Assembly: GCA_963575745.1 (NCBI GenBank)
Contig: CAUYUJ010015517.1
Coordinates: 135,001 to 164,067, forward strand
DNA: 29,067 bases
Source: Prorocentrum cordatum
Lineage: Eukaryota; Sar; Dinophyceae; Prorocentrales; Prorocentraceae
Reading direction: 5' to 3'
Numbering within the stretch: the stretch's first letter is position 1; every line of letters begins with the position of its first letter. Made by a program: the position numbers and the translations under genes. Positions 1 to 9,837 of the stretch are shown here, in pieces. The notes below the pieces were generated by a model. It was not told the origin of the DNA and ran no database searches. It was given only the letters and a program-made list of their open reading frames with translations.

Positions 1-1793
1 GTTCATCATCCGCCACAACTGCCCCGAGTTCTACGCGCTGGAGAAGAACAGGCTGAGCAGACCCCGTACCAGCGCAAGAGACTACCATGGCGAATATGAT
101 GCGGACATTCTCCCATGGTCGTTCGCCGAGCACGTCTCCCAGGTCGTAGCGACGATCGTGAAGAACGGTGCTTGCCAGAAGTCGATCTTCGAGTTCATGT
201 CGCCAACGAGGACATATACACGTTGTCATCCCCACCCTTCACCATCTCCTGGTCATCGACCCTCCCATCCTTCCACATTGCTTATCATGTACCTATTCCT
301 CCGCCGCTCCCGCCTCTGCATTCGCCGCCGCCGCGGCACGCCCTCAGGAATGACAGCCCGAACGCGGCCAGCTCCCAAGTCATCGAGGATTCGAGCGAGG
401 AAGCGAGCCCAGAGGCGCTACAAAGACAACTTGAACTTCGCCCCCTCCTTCCCTTTTACCACCCCCATCCCCAGCCTATCCTCCCTCCTCTCCTCCCTCT
501 CTCCCTCTCTCGCCCTCTCCCTGTCCCTCCCCTCTCTCATTATCCCTCTCCCCCCTCCTCTCTACCCCTCCCCTCCTCGCCCTGTTCGCGTCGCCCGTTT
601 CCCAGCGTCCCCCCGAAGATGGACATCCCTGATATTGACCACCCACCCTGATATTCACCGCCCACCAAACCGCCCCAACCCAACCCGAAGGGTGAGATTT
701 ACCATCGATTTCTAGCGGGGGGGGGGGCCTGGGAACATCGAAAAAACACATGTGGAGCCCATGGCCCCCCAACCCGAAATTCGGGTCTTCGGGTTGGGTT
801 GGGGTGGTCTGGTAGGTAGGCAGATATAGTCCAGACTGCACGAGGCGCCGTCGCACGCGACGCCCGTGGGCAAGCGCAGGCGCTACACGGTAAAGACCCC
901 ATCTCCGCAGTCGGAGACGTGGTACCAACGCAACCACCCTACATCCCAGCCCGCGCCCCTCCTCGCCCGATCCCCCCCCCCCCATCCAAGATGCGGGTGC
1001 TATGATCCAGAATTTAAGGGTGGTGAGAGGGGCGTGAGACGGATGACGTGGATGGTGGGGCAGACGATGCGAAGGGGCTCATTTTTTATTAGTCCATCAT
1101 TTTCGCTCGCCCGCAAGGAGCCAAAATCACCATGGGAGTTGTCGCATATGTGGAACAACCTGGGCCCTGCCATGCGGATCAGGTTGCAGGACGCCTACGG
1201 TGTTGTAATGTCTAGCGTCTAGCTTCAAGTACGCATGTGATTTCCAAAACCAGTGTTTTAAACGTCGCCGTTTCCGTTCGTTGAGGTTACTGGCGCCCCG
1301 CGAGGAGTTGGGTTGGGAACCTCCTGCTCGTCGCGAGGACCTCCAGGCAGATGCCGCATGTGGAGAGGGCGTGCGCGTCGACATCGCGACGGCCTTCCCC
1401 AAGGGCGGCGGCAATCCGATGTATCTCATCCGTGCTGCGAGGATTGACTCAGCGGAGCCCCCGATGAGCAGCGCGGGCTCGCCCGCGGCCAGCGGCGCGG
1501 GCTCGCCCGAGGCCAGCAGCGCGGGCTCGCCCGCGGCCAGCGGCGCGGGCTCGCCCGAGGCCAGCGGCGCGGGCTCGCCCGCGGCCAGCGGCGCAGGCCA
1601 GCCTGCGGCCAGCAGCACAGACCAGCCCGCGGCCAGCAGCGTAGATCAGTCCAGAGGCGCCAGCGAGGATGAGCTGAATAGCACCAAGCACGGCGCCGCC
1701 CTGCACGTGACTGCCCAGACAGCGTTCGAGGATTGCGGCGAGTTGCCTGACAGCATGCTTCGCAAGCTCTCGCACTGGCTGAAGGAGCAGTAG
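1..1793 (+). CDS. 3' part of an unrecognised multi-exon gene with an Ser/Ala/Gly/Pro repeat
   Basis: I do not recognise this protein. The window opens inside a reading frame (codons from base 2) that looks coding: mixed, charged, with segments such as WSFAEHVSQVVATIVKNGA. A GT donor at 199 leaves phase 2. A possible exon 835-889 (preceded by CCAG) restores the frame, encodes EAPSHATPVGKRRRYT and ends at a GTAAAG donor in phase 0. A third exon can start at 1347 after CTCCAG|G, again in phase 0. It encodes a short ordered stretch, then eight 8-residue Ser/Gly/Ala/Pro repeats, then an amphipathic tail (SMLRKLSHWLKEQ) ending in TAG at 1791-1793. That stop is followed at once by GTAAGT, a good donor, so the tail could instead be internal to a longer gene that continues into the 2298-4518 exons. 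The phase chain 198 to 835 and 889 to 1347 is the main support. The 5' end lies outside the window. Confidence 0.4.
199..834 (+). other. Pyrimidine-rich probable intron
   Basis: Between the first two exons the + strand becomes strongly C/T-rich, especially about 440-600. It has no convincing codon bias and ends in an AG at 833-834. It also holds a G run at 717-728 and a pair of TGATATTGACC / TGATATTCACC-like copies near 631-661. The open frames across it are explained by the lack of A-rich stop codons in C/T-rich sequence. Confidence 0.4.
1467..1658 (+). repeat. 24-bp coding minisatellite, 8 units
   Basis: Eight 24-bp units encode SSAGSPAA, SGAGSPEA, SSAGSPAA, SGAGSPEA, SGAGSPAA, SGAGQPAA, SSTDQPAA and SSVDQSRG. 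The unit is a multiple of three. The alternation of AA and EA in the first units makes a 48-bp higher-order period, and the last three units are more diverged. The pattern resembles a low-complexity linker expanding within a real frame. The minus strand is also open through it, because GC-rich repeats lack stops. Confidence 0.85.
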
Positions 1794-2297
1794 GTAAGTG
1801 CCTGCCCCATCTGTCAATACAGTCGGGGCCCTGAAGAAATAACCCTTTTCGTTGGGGAGGGGCTCGGTGGTCCTTGATTGTTTTGCAGTTCGACTTGGGT
1901 TTTCTTTTTAGGTTTTTCACTGGCAAGTCGAGGTTTAACTTATGGAGAAAGGGTGTCCCGTTCCTTATGTAGGGTTCCTTAGGTCAACGCCCCGACTGTA
2001 TTGCACTTCGCAGCCCAGCGTGCTGTAGAGCACGTGGGTAGCCGCACACCCTAGGGCACCTCTGTCGAGCCTGCGTGTAGCCGCAACTGCTCGGGCGCCT
2101 CATACCCCTTTTCTTTGGAGAACAATCCTCGGGATTCGACCTCTTCCTCTTCGATCGGTCTGGCCGCGCGCATTTGGCGCGCTGGGAGCGCACATCACGT
2201 GTGTGCACGTGATGCGCCACGACGCTGCTGACCGCCCGTGCGCTGCGTCAGATTTTCAATGCCAGTTGCAGGGCCAGCCTTGCGCATGGGGAGACAG
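1794..2297 (+). other. Spacer or intron without a recognised gene
   Basis: No convincing coding frame was seen. About 2005-2100 contains two related copies of a ~50-bp segment, each with GTAGCCGCA followed by a GGGC(A/G)CC motif. A strong hairpin follows at 2188-2217. Confidence 0.4.
2188..2217. other. Hairpin with CACGTG arms
   Basis: Arms GCGC(AC)ATCACGTG (2188-2201) and CACGTGATGCGC (2206-2217) are complementary over 12 pairs, with a 2-nt bulge and a TGTG loop. No promoter or RNA family is recognised. It lies between two predicted genes or within an intron. Confidence 0.6.
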
Positions 2298-2535
2298 GCT
2301 CAGCCCGATGTGACGTTCCATATTGTCAATCGCGACCAACTCCACATTGCAATGGTAGTGGCCACTAGGATGATAATGGGAAATACACCAGATGATAATG
2401 AGGAGAGGGAGATGGTTGGGGACGGAGACGGGCAACAATGAGGGCGGGCTCCAACGGGGGTGGGGTGGGACATCGCATTCGCCTCCATCCAGCCGTTCCC
2501 CCGCATCCCTGCTTCTCACGGTCCTCGCAAATATG

Positions 2536-2580
<45 letters not shown>

Positions 2581-3639
2581 GCCACGGCGTGCCCTGCCCC
2601 GCCCCACCTCTCCCCAGCACGGCGCCCACGTCGCTTCAACCACCCTGTCCACCCACCCCCTCACCCCTCGCCTGCCCTGCCCTGCCCCTCCGAACATTGC
2701 GCCGCGAGCAGCAGCGACATCAACGGCAGCAGGAAACGTGGTTGTGATGGCGCTCGCATGTGCATTGTCGGGCAGTGTCAGAAGCCCCCCTTTAGCCATC
2801 CCTTCACCTCTCCCAACCCGCCCTCTCGCCGTCACTGACCCAATGCGTTCATCCCGTCGCTCCTCTCTCTTCGCGTCGCCGTCTCGTCTCCCCCGCCGCT
2901 CTCGCCCGCCCAACCCGTCATCCCCTCGCCCCGTTGCTGCACTAATGTGCTCGTGTGAAGCCCGACCTTATCACATAGCGCCTCCTTGAGGTTTGCCTCC
3001 TCGCATTTCCGTGTTCGATGTGTTCAGTTTCACAGCTGTCCACTTCTTGCACGGAAGTCCTCAGTATTGCTCTCGCGCATCCCTCTCCCTCGTGTTTCTC
3101 TCTCCCCCCACCCCCTTGCCCTACCCCTTCCCCGCCCCTTGCCCGCCACTCCGCGCCGTGATAGGCGCTCGGCGAGTGGCTCCTGCACGACAGGCTCGAC
3201 GAGACCCCCGAGAAGGGCACCGAGAAGAAGAACACCAAGAAGAAGAGCCCGATAGAGACCGCGCTGACCAGCGCGCTCGACGAGAAGGCGTTGCTCGCGA
3301 AGGCTCGCTGCGCAGGGTCTGTGCCAACCCGCAAAACCGTGCTTAAGGACCACCGTCTTTCAATTGCTCTCGTCGCATGTCGCGCCGATCGCCCGTCGAT
3401 CGGCGAACGAGGTGATGAAGAGATGCAGGGCTGGCGGGGTTAATGGAGGGAGATGAAGGGGAGGGGGCAGGACAGGGGACGAAGCAGACCAACTCCCGAA
3501 TGGAAGTAGGTCTGCGTCGTTCCAATAAATGGTGCAGGCGATGCCAGAAGCGACAAACATGGCTAACGCACGCGCGCGCAACGCAATCGGGGGGGAAAAG
3601 GGGGAGAGCGAGAGGGAGAGAGAGAGATAGAGAGAGAGA

Positions 3640-3702
<63 letters not shown>

Positions 3703-4518
3703 AGCGAGCCAATGCAGCATTACATGATGAGAAGATACGATAGATGGAAAAATAGTGAACGCCCCCCCCCTTGCCCCCCAAACTCAAGGTTGGCACGCGC
3801 GGGAGAGACTGTGGTCGAGGTGCAACGCATCAGACCCGCCGCCAACTTTGAACCATGGGGGAAGGGGGAGGCGTTCACATATGAATGTGGCATGAACGTT
3901 CGCTATAGGCCTATATCAAGACGATTGTGTGTGCAACCCCTCCGAATGGAATATCGTAGGCGCGTGGCGTACCTTGGCAGTGTAAGCCAAGTACTTAAGG
4001 GGGTCATGGTGGAGCCCCCGCCCCTCGTCCCATGGCCCTCGTGAGTAGGGTTGGCCCCTTCAAGTGCCAATCTCATGTAGAGGTTTCTGAACGTTGGGGC
4101 CTGATCTGAGGCGCGTTGGCACCCCAGGGCCCGCGGGAAAGGAAACCAGTGCACATCCCGAATGTTGGAGATATTATTGCCAACCCAAGATGGTAAACCA
4201 CGGGCGCCCAGGGGCTTTGCATGGTCTGATGGACGGGACCCCTGCTAGGACCACATCAAGGATAGCAAGCAGAAGCAGCGGAAGATGGAGCACCCCACCC
4301 TTGGCACGTTGACGGGCGTGTTCGGCACGAAGCAGACCTATTTCTTAATGGAGAAGGAGGGCGCCAAAAAAACGTTGTTCGTGGCCGTGACTGAGAGCCA
4401 GGCGAAGGACCACCTGGCCGTGTGTTTGGAGCTTGTGAAGAAGAGCTGCGCAGATGATTTGTCCAAGGAGAAGACGATCACCTTGCGCAACAAGATGGTG
4501 CAGAGCTGCGCCAAATGA
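2298..4518 (+). CDS. 3' exons of an unrecognised lysine-rich protein gene
   Basis: The last exon (4249-4518) is well supported. It follows CTAG|G, reads 89 codons without interruption and ends in TGA. Segments such as TGVFGTKQTYFLMEKEG and KTLFVAVTESQAKDHLAV look like a folded domain, and the C terminus is basic. A 46-codon exon at 3165-3302, after ATAG|G, is rich in Lys/Glu/Asp and ends before GCTCGC, a likely GC donor; it joins 4249 in phase 0. A small possible exon at 2298-2354 (after ACAG|G, before GTAGTG, phase 0 on both sides) encodes AQPDVTFHIVNRDQLHIAM and is less certain. The first exon was not found, so these may be downstream exons of the preceding gene. I recognise no domain. Confidence 0.5.
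2538..2579 (+). repeat. (CT)n microsatellite
   Basis: About 21 uninterrupted CT dinucleotides, inside a probable intron and followed by C-rich sequence. Confidence 0.95.
3303..4248 (+). other. Probable intron of the 2298-4518 gene
   Basis: A 946-bp stretch between two phase-0 exons. It begins GCTCGC and ends GCTAG, so the donor would be of the GC type used by dinoflagellates. It contains a long GA microsatellite and no coding frame with convincing composition. Confidence 0.45.
3604..3701 (+). repeat. (GA)n microsatellite
   Basis: Almost 100 bp of GA repeats with a few interruptions (GAGGGAG, GATAG, GAAGG). The tract is all purine on the + strand apart from a C near 3609 and a T near 3629. 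Open frames on both strands here are artefacts of the repeat. Confidence 0.95.
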
Positions 4519-5199
4519 GGGGGTGACTAACGACTGCGACGCAGCGACGGCGACATCGAGGCAGGGTGAGAACTGGGCGCCACGCTGGCGAGTGCACCAG
4601 TTCGGATTAAGTTCGCCGTGCACGGTGGGGACGTGCGCGGAGTGTTTTGTGTTGAAAACAAGCGAGTTGAAAGGGGGCGTGTATCGTCGTTGCCACACTT
4701 GTGCCTCGAATTACCTGGTCAGAATCCTCGGAATTGCGTTTGCAGGGGGGGTGGGTTTGGAGCGAAGGGCGCTGTATTATTTTATTTTCTCTGGTGGGCG
4801 CATGCGGCGTGGGCCACGTCCCAGGCGCCCCGACGCTTGAGGGGGGATGTGGTTGGCGCCTTTCGCTCGCAAATCCACCACCGTCCGACGATGACCGCAC
4901 CGCGGGAGCAGAGGCTGGGAGGAGGACGTATGAGGGTATACGTTTAGCATAGGCACACCCCTCTTGGACCGCCGTTGGTTATTCCTTTTGTGGCCAGCGG
5001 GCTGGTGAAACGGGGTTCGCGTTTCACTGCTGACATCTCGCGTTACTTACCCATATGTGTGATAACGCGAGCCCGCGCTCAGCCACCACCTCGCCGTTGC
5101 TGGTTGACTAAACCATGGATCGTTATTAAGGGGAAGGAGGGGATATGATCAGGCGGAAGAGGGGCGTGGGTCCCTGGCCAAGGTTGCACATGCCAACAT
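4519..5199 (+). other. Intergenic sequence downstream of the 2298-4518 gene
   Basis: Follows the TGA at 4516-4518. No gene is supported; the short overlapping frames here show no coding bias. Two hairpins lie at 5005-5071. No clear polyadenylation signal was assigned. Confidence 0.45.
5005..5071. other. Two adjacent hairpins
   Basis: Hairpin 1 has arms GTGAAACG (5005-5012) and CGTTTCAC (5020-5027) with a 7-nt loop, GGGTTCG. Hairpin 2 has arms CTCGCGTTA (5037-5045) and TAACGCGAG (5063-5071) with a 17-nt loop. Both stems are perfect. They may be a structured 3' UTR or small RNA, or chance; no family is recognised. Confidence 0.5.
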
Positions 5200-5990
5200 A
5201 TTACAATCACATGTACCACCTGGAACTGGACGTGTCAACCATATATGACGCATGATGGAAGGCGTGTTTTGGTTATTGAACATGATTAATGTGGAGCATA
5301 TGTTGGAATATGTGAAAATTGTGTTGGCAATTATGAATATCTGTATTTGAAAATATGTGGTGGTTACTACACTTAAAACTACACACGTTGAATATGTTCA
5401 CAATGTAATGCCATAAATACACCTATTAGAATATTGATTTTAGGATTAATTCTATATATAATAAACATTGATCGTCACACGTTTGCAAACGTTTGCAAAC
5501 GTTTGCAAACGTTTGCAAACGTTTGACAAACGATTGACAAACGTTTGTCACTATGACAGACGTTTGTCAAACGTTTGTCACGATGACAAACGTTTGTCAA
5601 ACGTTTGTCATACGTTCGCAAACGTTTGCAAACGTTTGCAAACGTTTGTAAACGTGGATAAACATCTGAAACAAATACAATATCGTGTTGTCGTTAATTC
5701 AGTAGTACATCAATGTATTCATGTATGGATTGTGTTGTATTTTAATTGTTTCTATCACACAAATGTACTAAGGACGTCGATTTGCGACCACGTGTTTTAT
5801 ATAATTATATGTACATGTGATATGTAGACACATAACTTGAAACGCGTCACTGTGATATTTTGTGTGCATTTGAATCACTACGATTTGTTTTGTGTGTATT
5901 GCTGCACCACACACGCACACAATTGTCTGACTTCACCGAGCCTAGCACCATTGATCGTTCACTGGTGCGTGATAGGGTTACCAATTGGGC
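5200..5990. other. AT-rich island
   Basis: Composition changes sharply from GC-rich flanks to clearly AT-rich sequence with many TATG, ATATGTG and AATATT strings, and returns to GC-rich near 5990. There is no coding frame beyond a weak + strand one created by the repeat array. No terminal inverted repeats or target-site duplication were visible by eye. It sits between two co-oriented genes and carries the palindromic array at 5479-5655. It could be an inserted element, an origin or a regulatory spacer. Confidence 0.6.
5479..5655. repeat. Palindromic AAACGTTT iteron-like array
   Basis: The left block (from 5480) is a 10-bp repeat, GTTTGCAAAC, itself a perfect palindrome, four times in a row. 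The centre has 11-bp GACAAACGTTT/CGTTTGTCAAA variants, including two 30-bp direct repeats (5551-5580 and 5581-5610) differing at two positions, built around TGACA...TGTCA dyads. The right block (5618-5655) returns to the GCAAACGTTTGC form. Nearly every unit keeps an AACGTT core, and the whole array is roughly symmetric. Confidence 0.9.
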
Positions 5991-6118
5991 ATGATGGCAG
6001 CGTTGGGCCCGTACGTGTGCAATATGTGTGATGTCACCCTCCAGCCGTGTGCAATCAGGTTGGGAGTTCAAAGCAACTGCGGCCCACGTCTAACTGAGAC
6101 AGTTGCTGCGCCAGTGCC

Positions 6119-9100
6119 ATGGCCCCGAAGTCCAAGAAGGCGGAGTCCAAGGGGGTCAAGTCGACCATACGGGTCACATGGTCAGAACCGCCCACCGAAC
6201 CATCCCGAAGGACCGATTGTTACGTTTCGTCTGGTGAATGTGTTCTGGGACCTACCAGTTTGTGAAACTTCGGTGACACGGCGTAGTGGCTCTGTCAGTC
6301 AGATGTACGGCCCCGTTTTATAGGTCATGCGGCGTCCTGCGGCTGCTGCGCGTGGCGGCGCTGATCAAGCGATCGTCCCGTTTGGCCCCAAGGGGACAGT
6401 TTGGCCTAACGTCGCAGTTCCCAACGTGTCAGGGTTTGCGCGTTTCCATGGCTCAGATGCCTGAGTCAGGAACGCGCGCAGTTCCAAACATCTGTATGTT
6501 CACATTCTTCCTTGCTAGGAACAAGATCGCCTACCTGCACGCGAAGTCCAAGGGCATGTCCTTCGCTGATCGCGTTGAACTATTCAGGACCGCCGTTCTG
6601 CTTCACAAAATGCTTGACGCTTCGCGCATCCCCAAAAGCGACCCGCTCTCTGGAATTCGCATTGGAGCCGCATATACAATAAAAAAAAATATCCCCACCA
6701 GCCCAGCCAAAAGCGATGCCCAGGCGAATTACGGTGACCAGGGAAGTAAGGGAGCATACAGAGTAGCAACGGGTTGGGGGACCCGTCTTACCCAAGAGGG
6801 CGAGGATGGAGGAGGAGTCGGAGGAGGATGAGGACGAGGGGGAGGAGGATAGGGAGGAGGGGCAGCAGGTGGGACGAGTGGGAGGAAGGAGGATGGAGGA
6901 GAGGGAATAGGCGGATGATGAGGAGGAGGGGGAGGAGGAGGAGGAGGAGGATGGGGAGGGGGAGGAAGAGAATAGGAAATACGGAGGATGAGACTAATAA
7001 GGTGGAGGAGAAGGGGGAGGAGTAGGCCGACAAAAGGAAGAGGAGGAGGAGGAGGAGAAATATGAGAAGGAACAATAACAATGACGCGCACAATAGCCTC
7101 CTAGGATGTCCATTGGAAGTTGTTTTGGGATCCTCTTGGAGCGCCTGTGGGGTTCTCGGGTGCCTCGGGGATCCTTGAGGCCTCTTGGGGGTCTAGGGGG
7201 GCCCTTCAGGGCCCCTTGGGGACTTCTTGTGGCCTCCTGGGCGCCTCTTGCGGCGCTCTTGGGGGCCTTGGTAGCGCTCTTGTGGCCGTCTTGGGGGTGT
7301 TCGATCAGAGGAAGGGGGTCACCCGATTCGCCTCCACCCTCGGGGCCTTCCGAAATCGGCCACAACCTCAGTAAAACCTATCAGTTTGTCTTCCTCGCCG
7401 AGGCCGTTTTGGGCGCTCCAACTACCAGCGAAAGCCCTTGTACAGGTCAAGGGGAGGGGGTCAGGGGGAGGGGTAAACCCCTCCCCGAAGGGGGGCAAGG
7501 GAAGATTGAGGAGGAAATTCCTTAAACCACCTACGCCCAGAGGGCTGGTGGGATTACATGCGAGTCATGCCCAAGCGAGCCCCGAAACATACATTCAGTC
7601 TGTGCGCCAGGAGAGTTGTCAAACGATGGTTGTGAACTGAACGTGGGGGATAGAAATATGGAGCGTGGATGGGGATGTGACGGCGAGAGGGAGGCTTTGC
7701 GATCGACAAACGAATGAGATCTCGCAGGAAGGAGGGCACCGCTGGCGACACGGAGCAGCTGCGCGTGATGTTCAACGCTGATGAAATCAGGAATCTGTTT
7801 GGGAATTTTCGTTCGGCGCGCCAGACCGACCAGGAGGCGGCAGAGGCGTGGCGCAAGATTGATGACAAGGCCCTCAGGACGGGCAAGACCCTCGCCAAGC
7901 GCAGGCTTCTGACTGCATTCTTGAAGGACCCAGGGGTTGGCGAGCAAGCGCACCCCCTTGCGTATGTTTGAAACGTGGTTGCACCGTGTCTGAATAGCCT
8001 GTCGGGGTTGCGCGTTGCGTGGCCCTGTCGGCCAATTCAGGCGCGATGCCCCCATGAGTCAATAATGCGCAATGTATGGCATCGGTATCGATGCCATCAA
8101 CGGTCTGTTGGCGAACGACGGTGCACGTGACAATGGCGACGACAATGAGCGCGACAGCGATGGTGACGGCGCTGCCTCGCAGAGGACCCCGACATGAAGA
8201 AGACGTTTTGGAGCACCGTCAACGAGTGCGGGGTCAGCGAGTCGCTGGACCGCAAAACGCAGTGGAAAACTTGGAAACAACTTATGGAGAAGTACACGGA
8301 GAGCGAGGTGGAGGAGATGGTCGAGAACCACTATGCAGGTCACGCATCTGTCAAATAGCGACCCCCGAGAATGTGCGTGGCACTCGATGCGTTGTCGCAG
8401 CAGGCGTTCCTACTCTAGTGTTGCGTTGGGCCCCTTGCTTCCCACCTGCGCAAGAGCGCGTGGTGCAAAGCCCTGTCGCCGAGGGCCGACGTCGAAGCTC
8501 GCACGGTGGATAGGTGGGGAGCGGCAAGGGAGGGGAGATGGATCAGGGCGAGGGGCAAGGACGTGGCGATGGGGCAGGGGGGCATCAGGGAGAAGTGAAC
8601 GATAAGCCAGGGGCAGTGGCAAGGATAGGTCATGAGTCATGGAGGGGCGAGGGCTAAGGGGAGGCTGGAGAGAGGAGAGGGGGGCCGAAGGGAGAGGGAT
8701 AGAGAGATAGAGAGATCGGGAGAGGGGGGGAGAGAGAGAGAGAGAGCGAGAGAGAGAGAGAGAGAAAAAAAAGGATAGAGGTACATATTTCCGACTCGGA
8801 AGTTGCACCTCGACTTCGACGACTCGCACGTGAAGAGCTTCCGCCGCGCCAGGAAGAACAAGATGACAGGCTCCAGGGAGTTGGGCGACGAGGAGAGCAC
8901 GCAGCTGAGGGGCGAGATGCAGAGGGCCAAGATGCTATCGGACGTCGCTGGAGGACGCTCAGTTTGAATTATCATGTTTTTTTTTCCTACATTTCCCCGC
9001 TGGTCCTACCCCTCTTCCTGCCCCTGCCTCGCTTCGTCGGCCGCGTCGTCCGCATCGCCACGCCCGCGCCCCATCCCCCCCCCCCCCCCCCTATCCTTAT

Positions 9101-9789
9101 CATCGTCCCCACCCCCTACCCTTTTTCCCCCTCCCCTTCCTCCATATCCGCCTTCTCCTGCTTCTCTCGTCCAGTTCGCAATGTGTGCCTTTCGTGGTTG
9201 AGACAGTCTGGCACCAGGTCCCGTTTGGGGTCGCCAAATGTTTGATCGCTCCTAGGGCGCGCACAGTCGTGTCTTGGATGTATACTTTCGCGCTGCGTTC
9301 TTCCGATGGTCTGATTGGGTTTCGCAGTGTTGTCTTGCCTATATGGCCCTCCCTCGCACAGGTCGATAGCATTGGTGGTTCGATCGTCCTCCCCTCCCCG
9401 CCTCGCCCTCGGCCGCTGTCGGCGTCGGAACCCTGGCACTGACGGCGTCGCCGACGTGAGCACACGACAAAAACACGAAGCCTCACCAGGGAATGTTCGG
9501 AACATGGGCCTGAACATCTCGTCTGACAATGAGGCGGACGACGAGGACGACGAGGCTAACGACTTCGCCCGCTCTGGCACGACCTCCAAGGGCCGCGGCG
9601 GTCGAGGTCGCGGTCGCGGCAACCGTGGCGCGGCGCAGGTTGTGTCTGGGCTCTCTCGCGGTTGCCACGCGGTTGTATTGTTGTTGTTGTTGTTGGTGTT
9701 GGTGGTGTTGTTGTTGGTGTTGTTGTTGTTGTCGGTGTTGCTGTTGTTTTATATTTCTCTCCCTCTCTCTATATATATATATATATCCT

Positions 9790-9837
<48 letters not shown>

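Noticed and set aside
5479-5655. Possible coding repeat or CRISPR array
   Set aside because: The 10- and 11-bp steps do not keep a reading frame and there are no unique spacers; the units are palindromic throughout.
6729-7093. Proline- or leucine-rich - strand frames
   Set aside because: They are translations of the polypurine tract read on the opposite strand.
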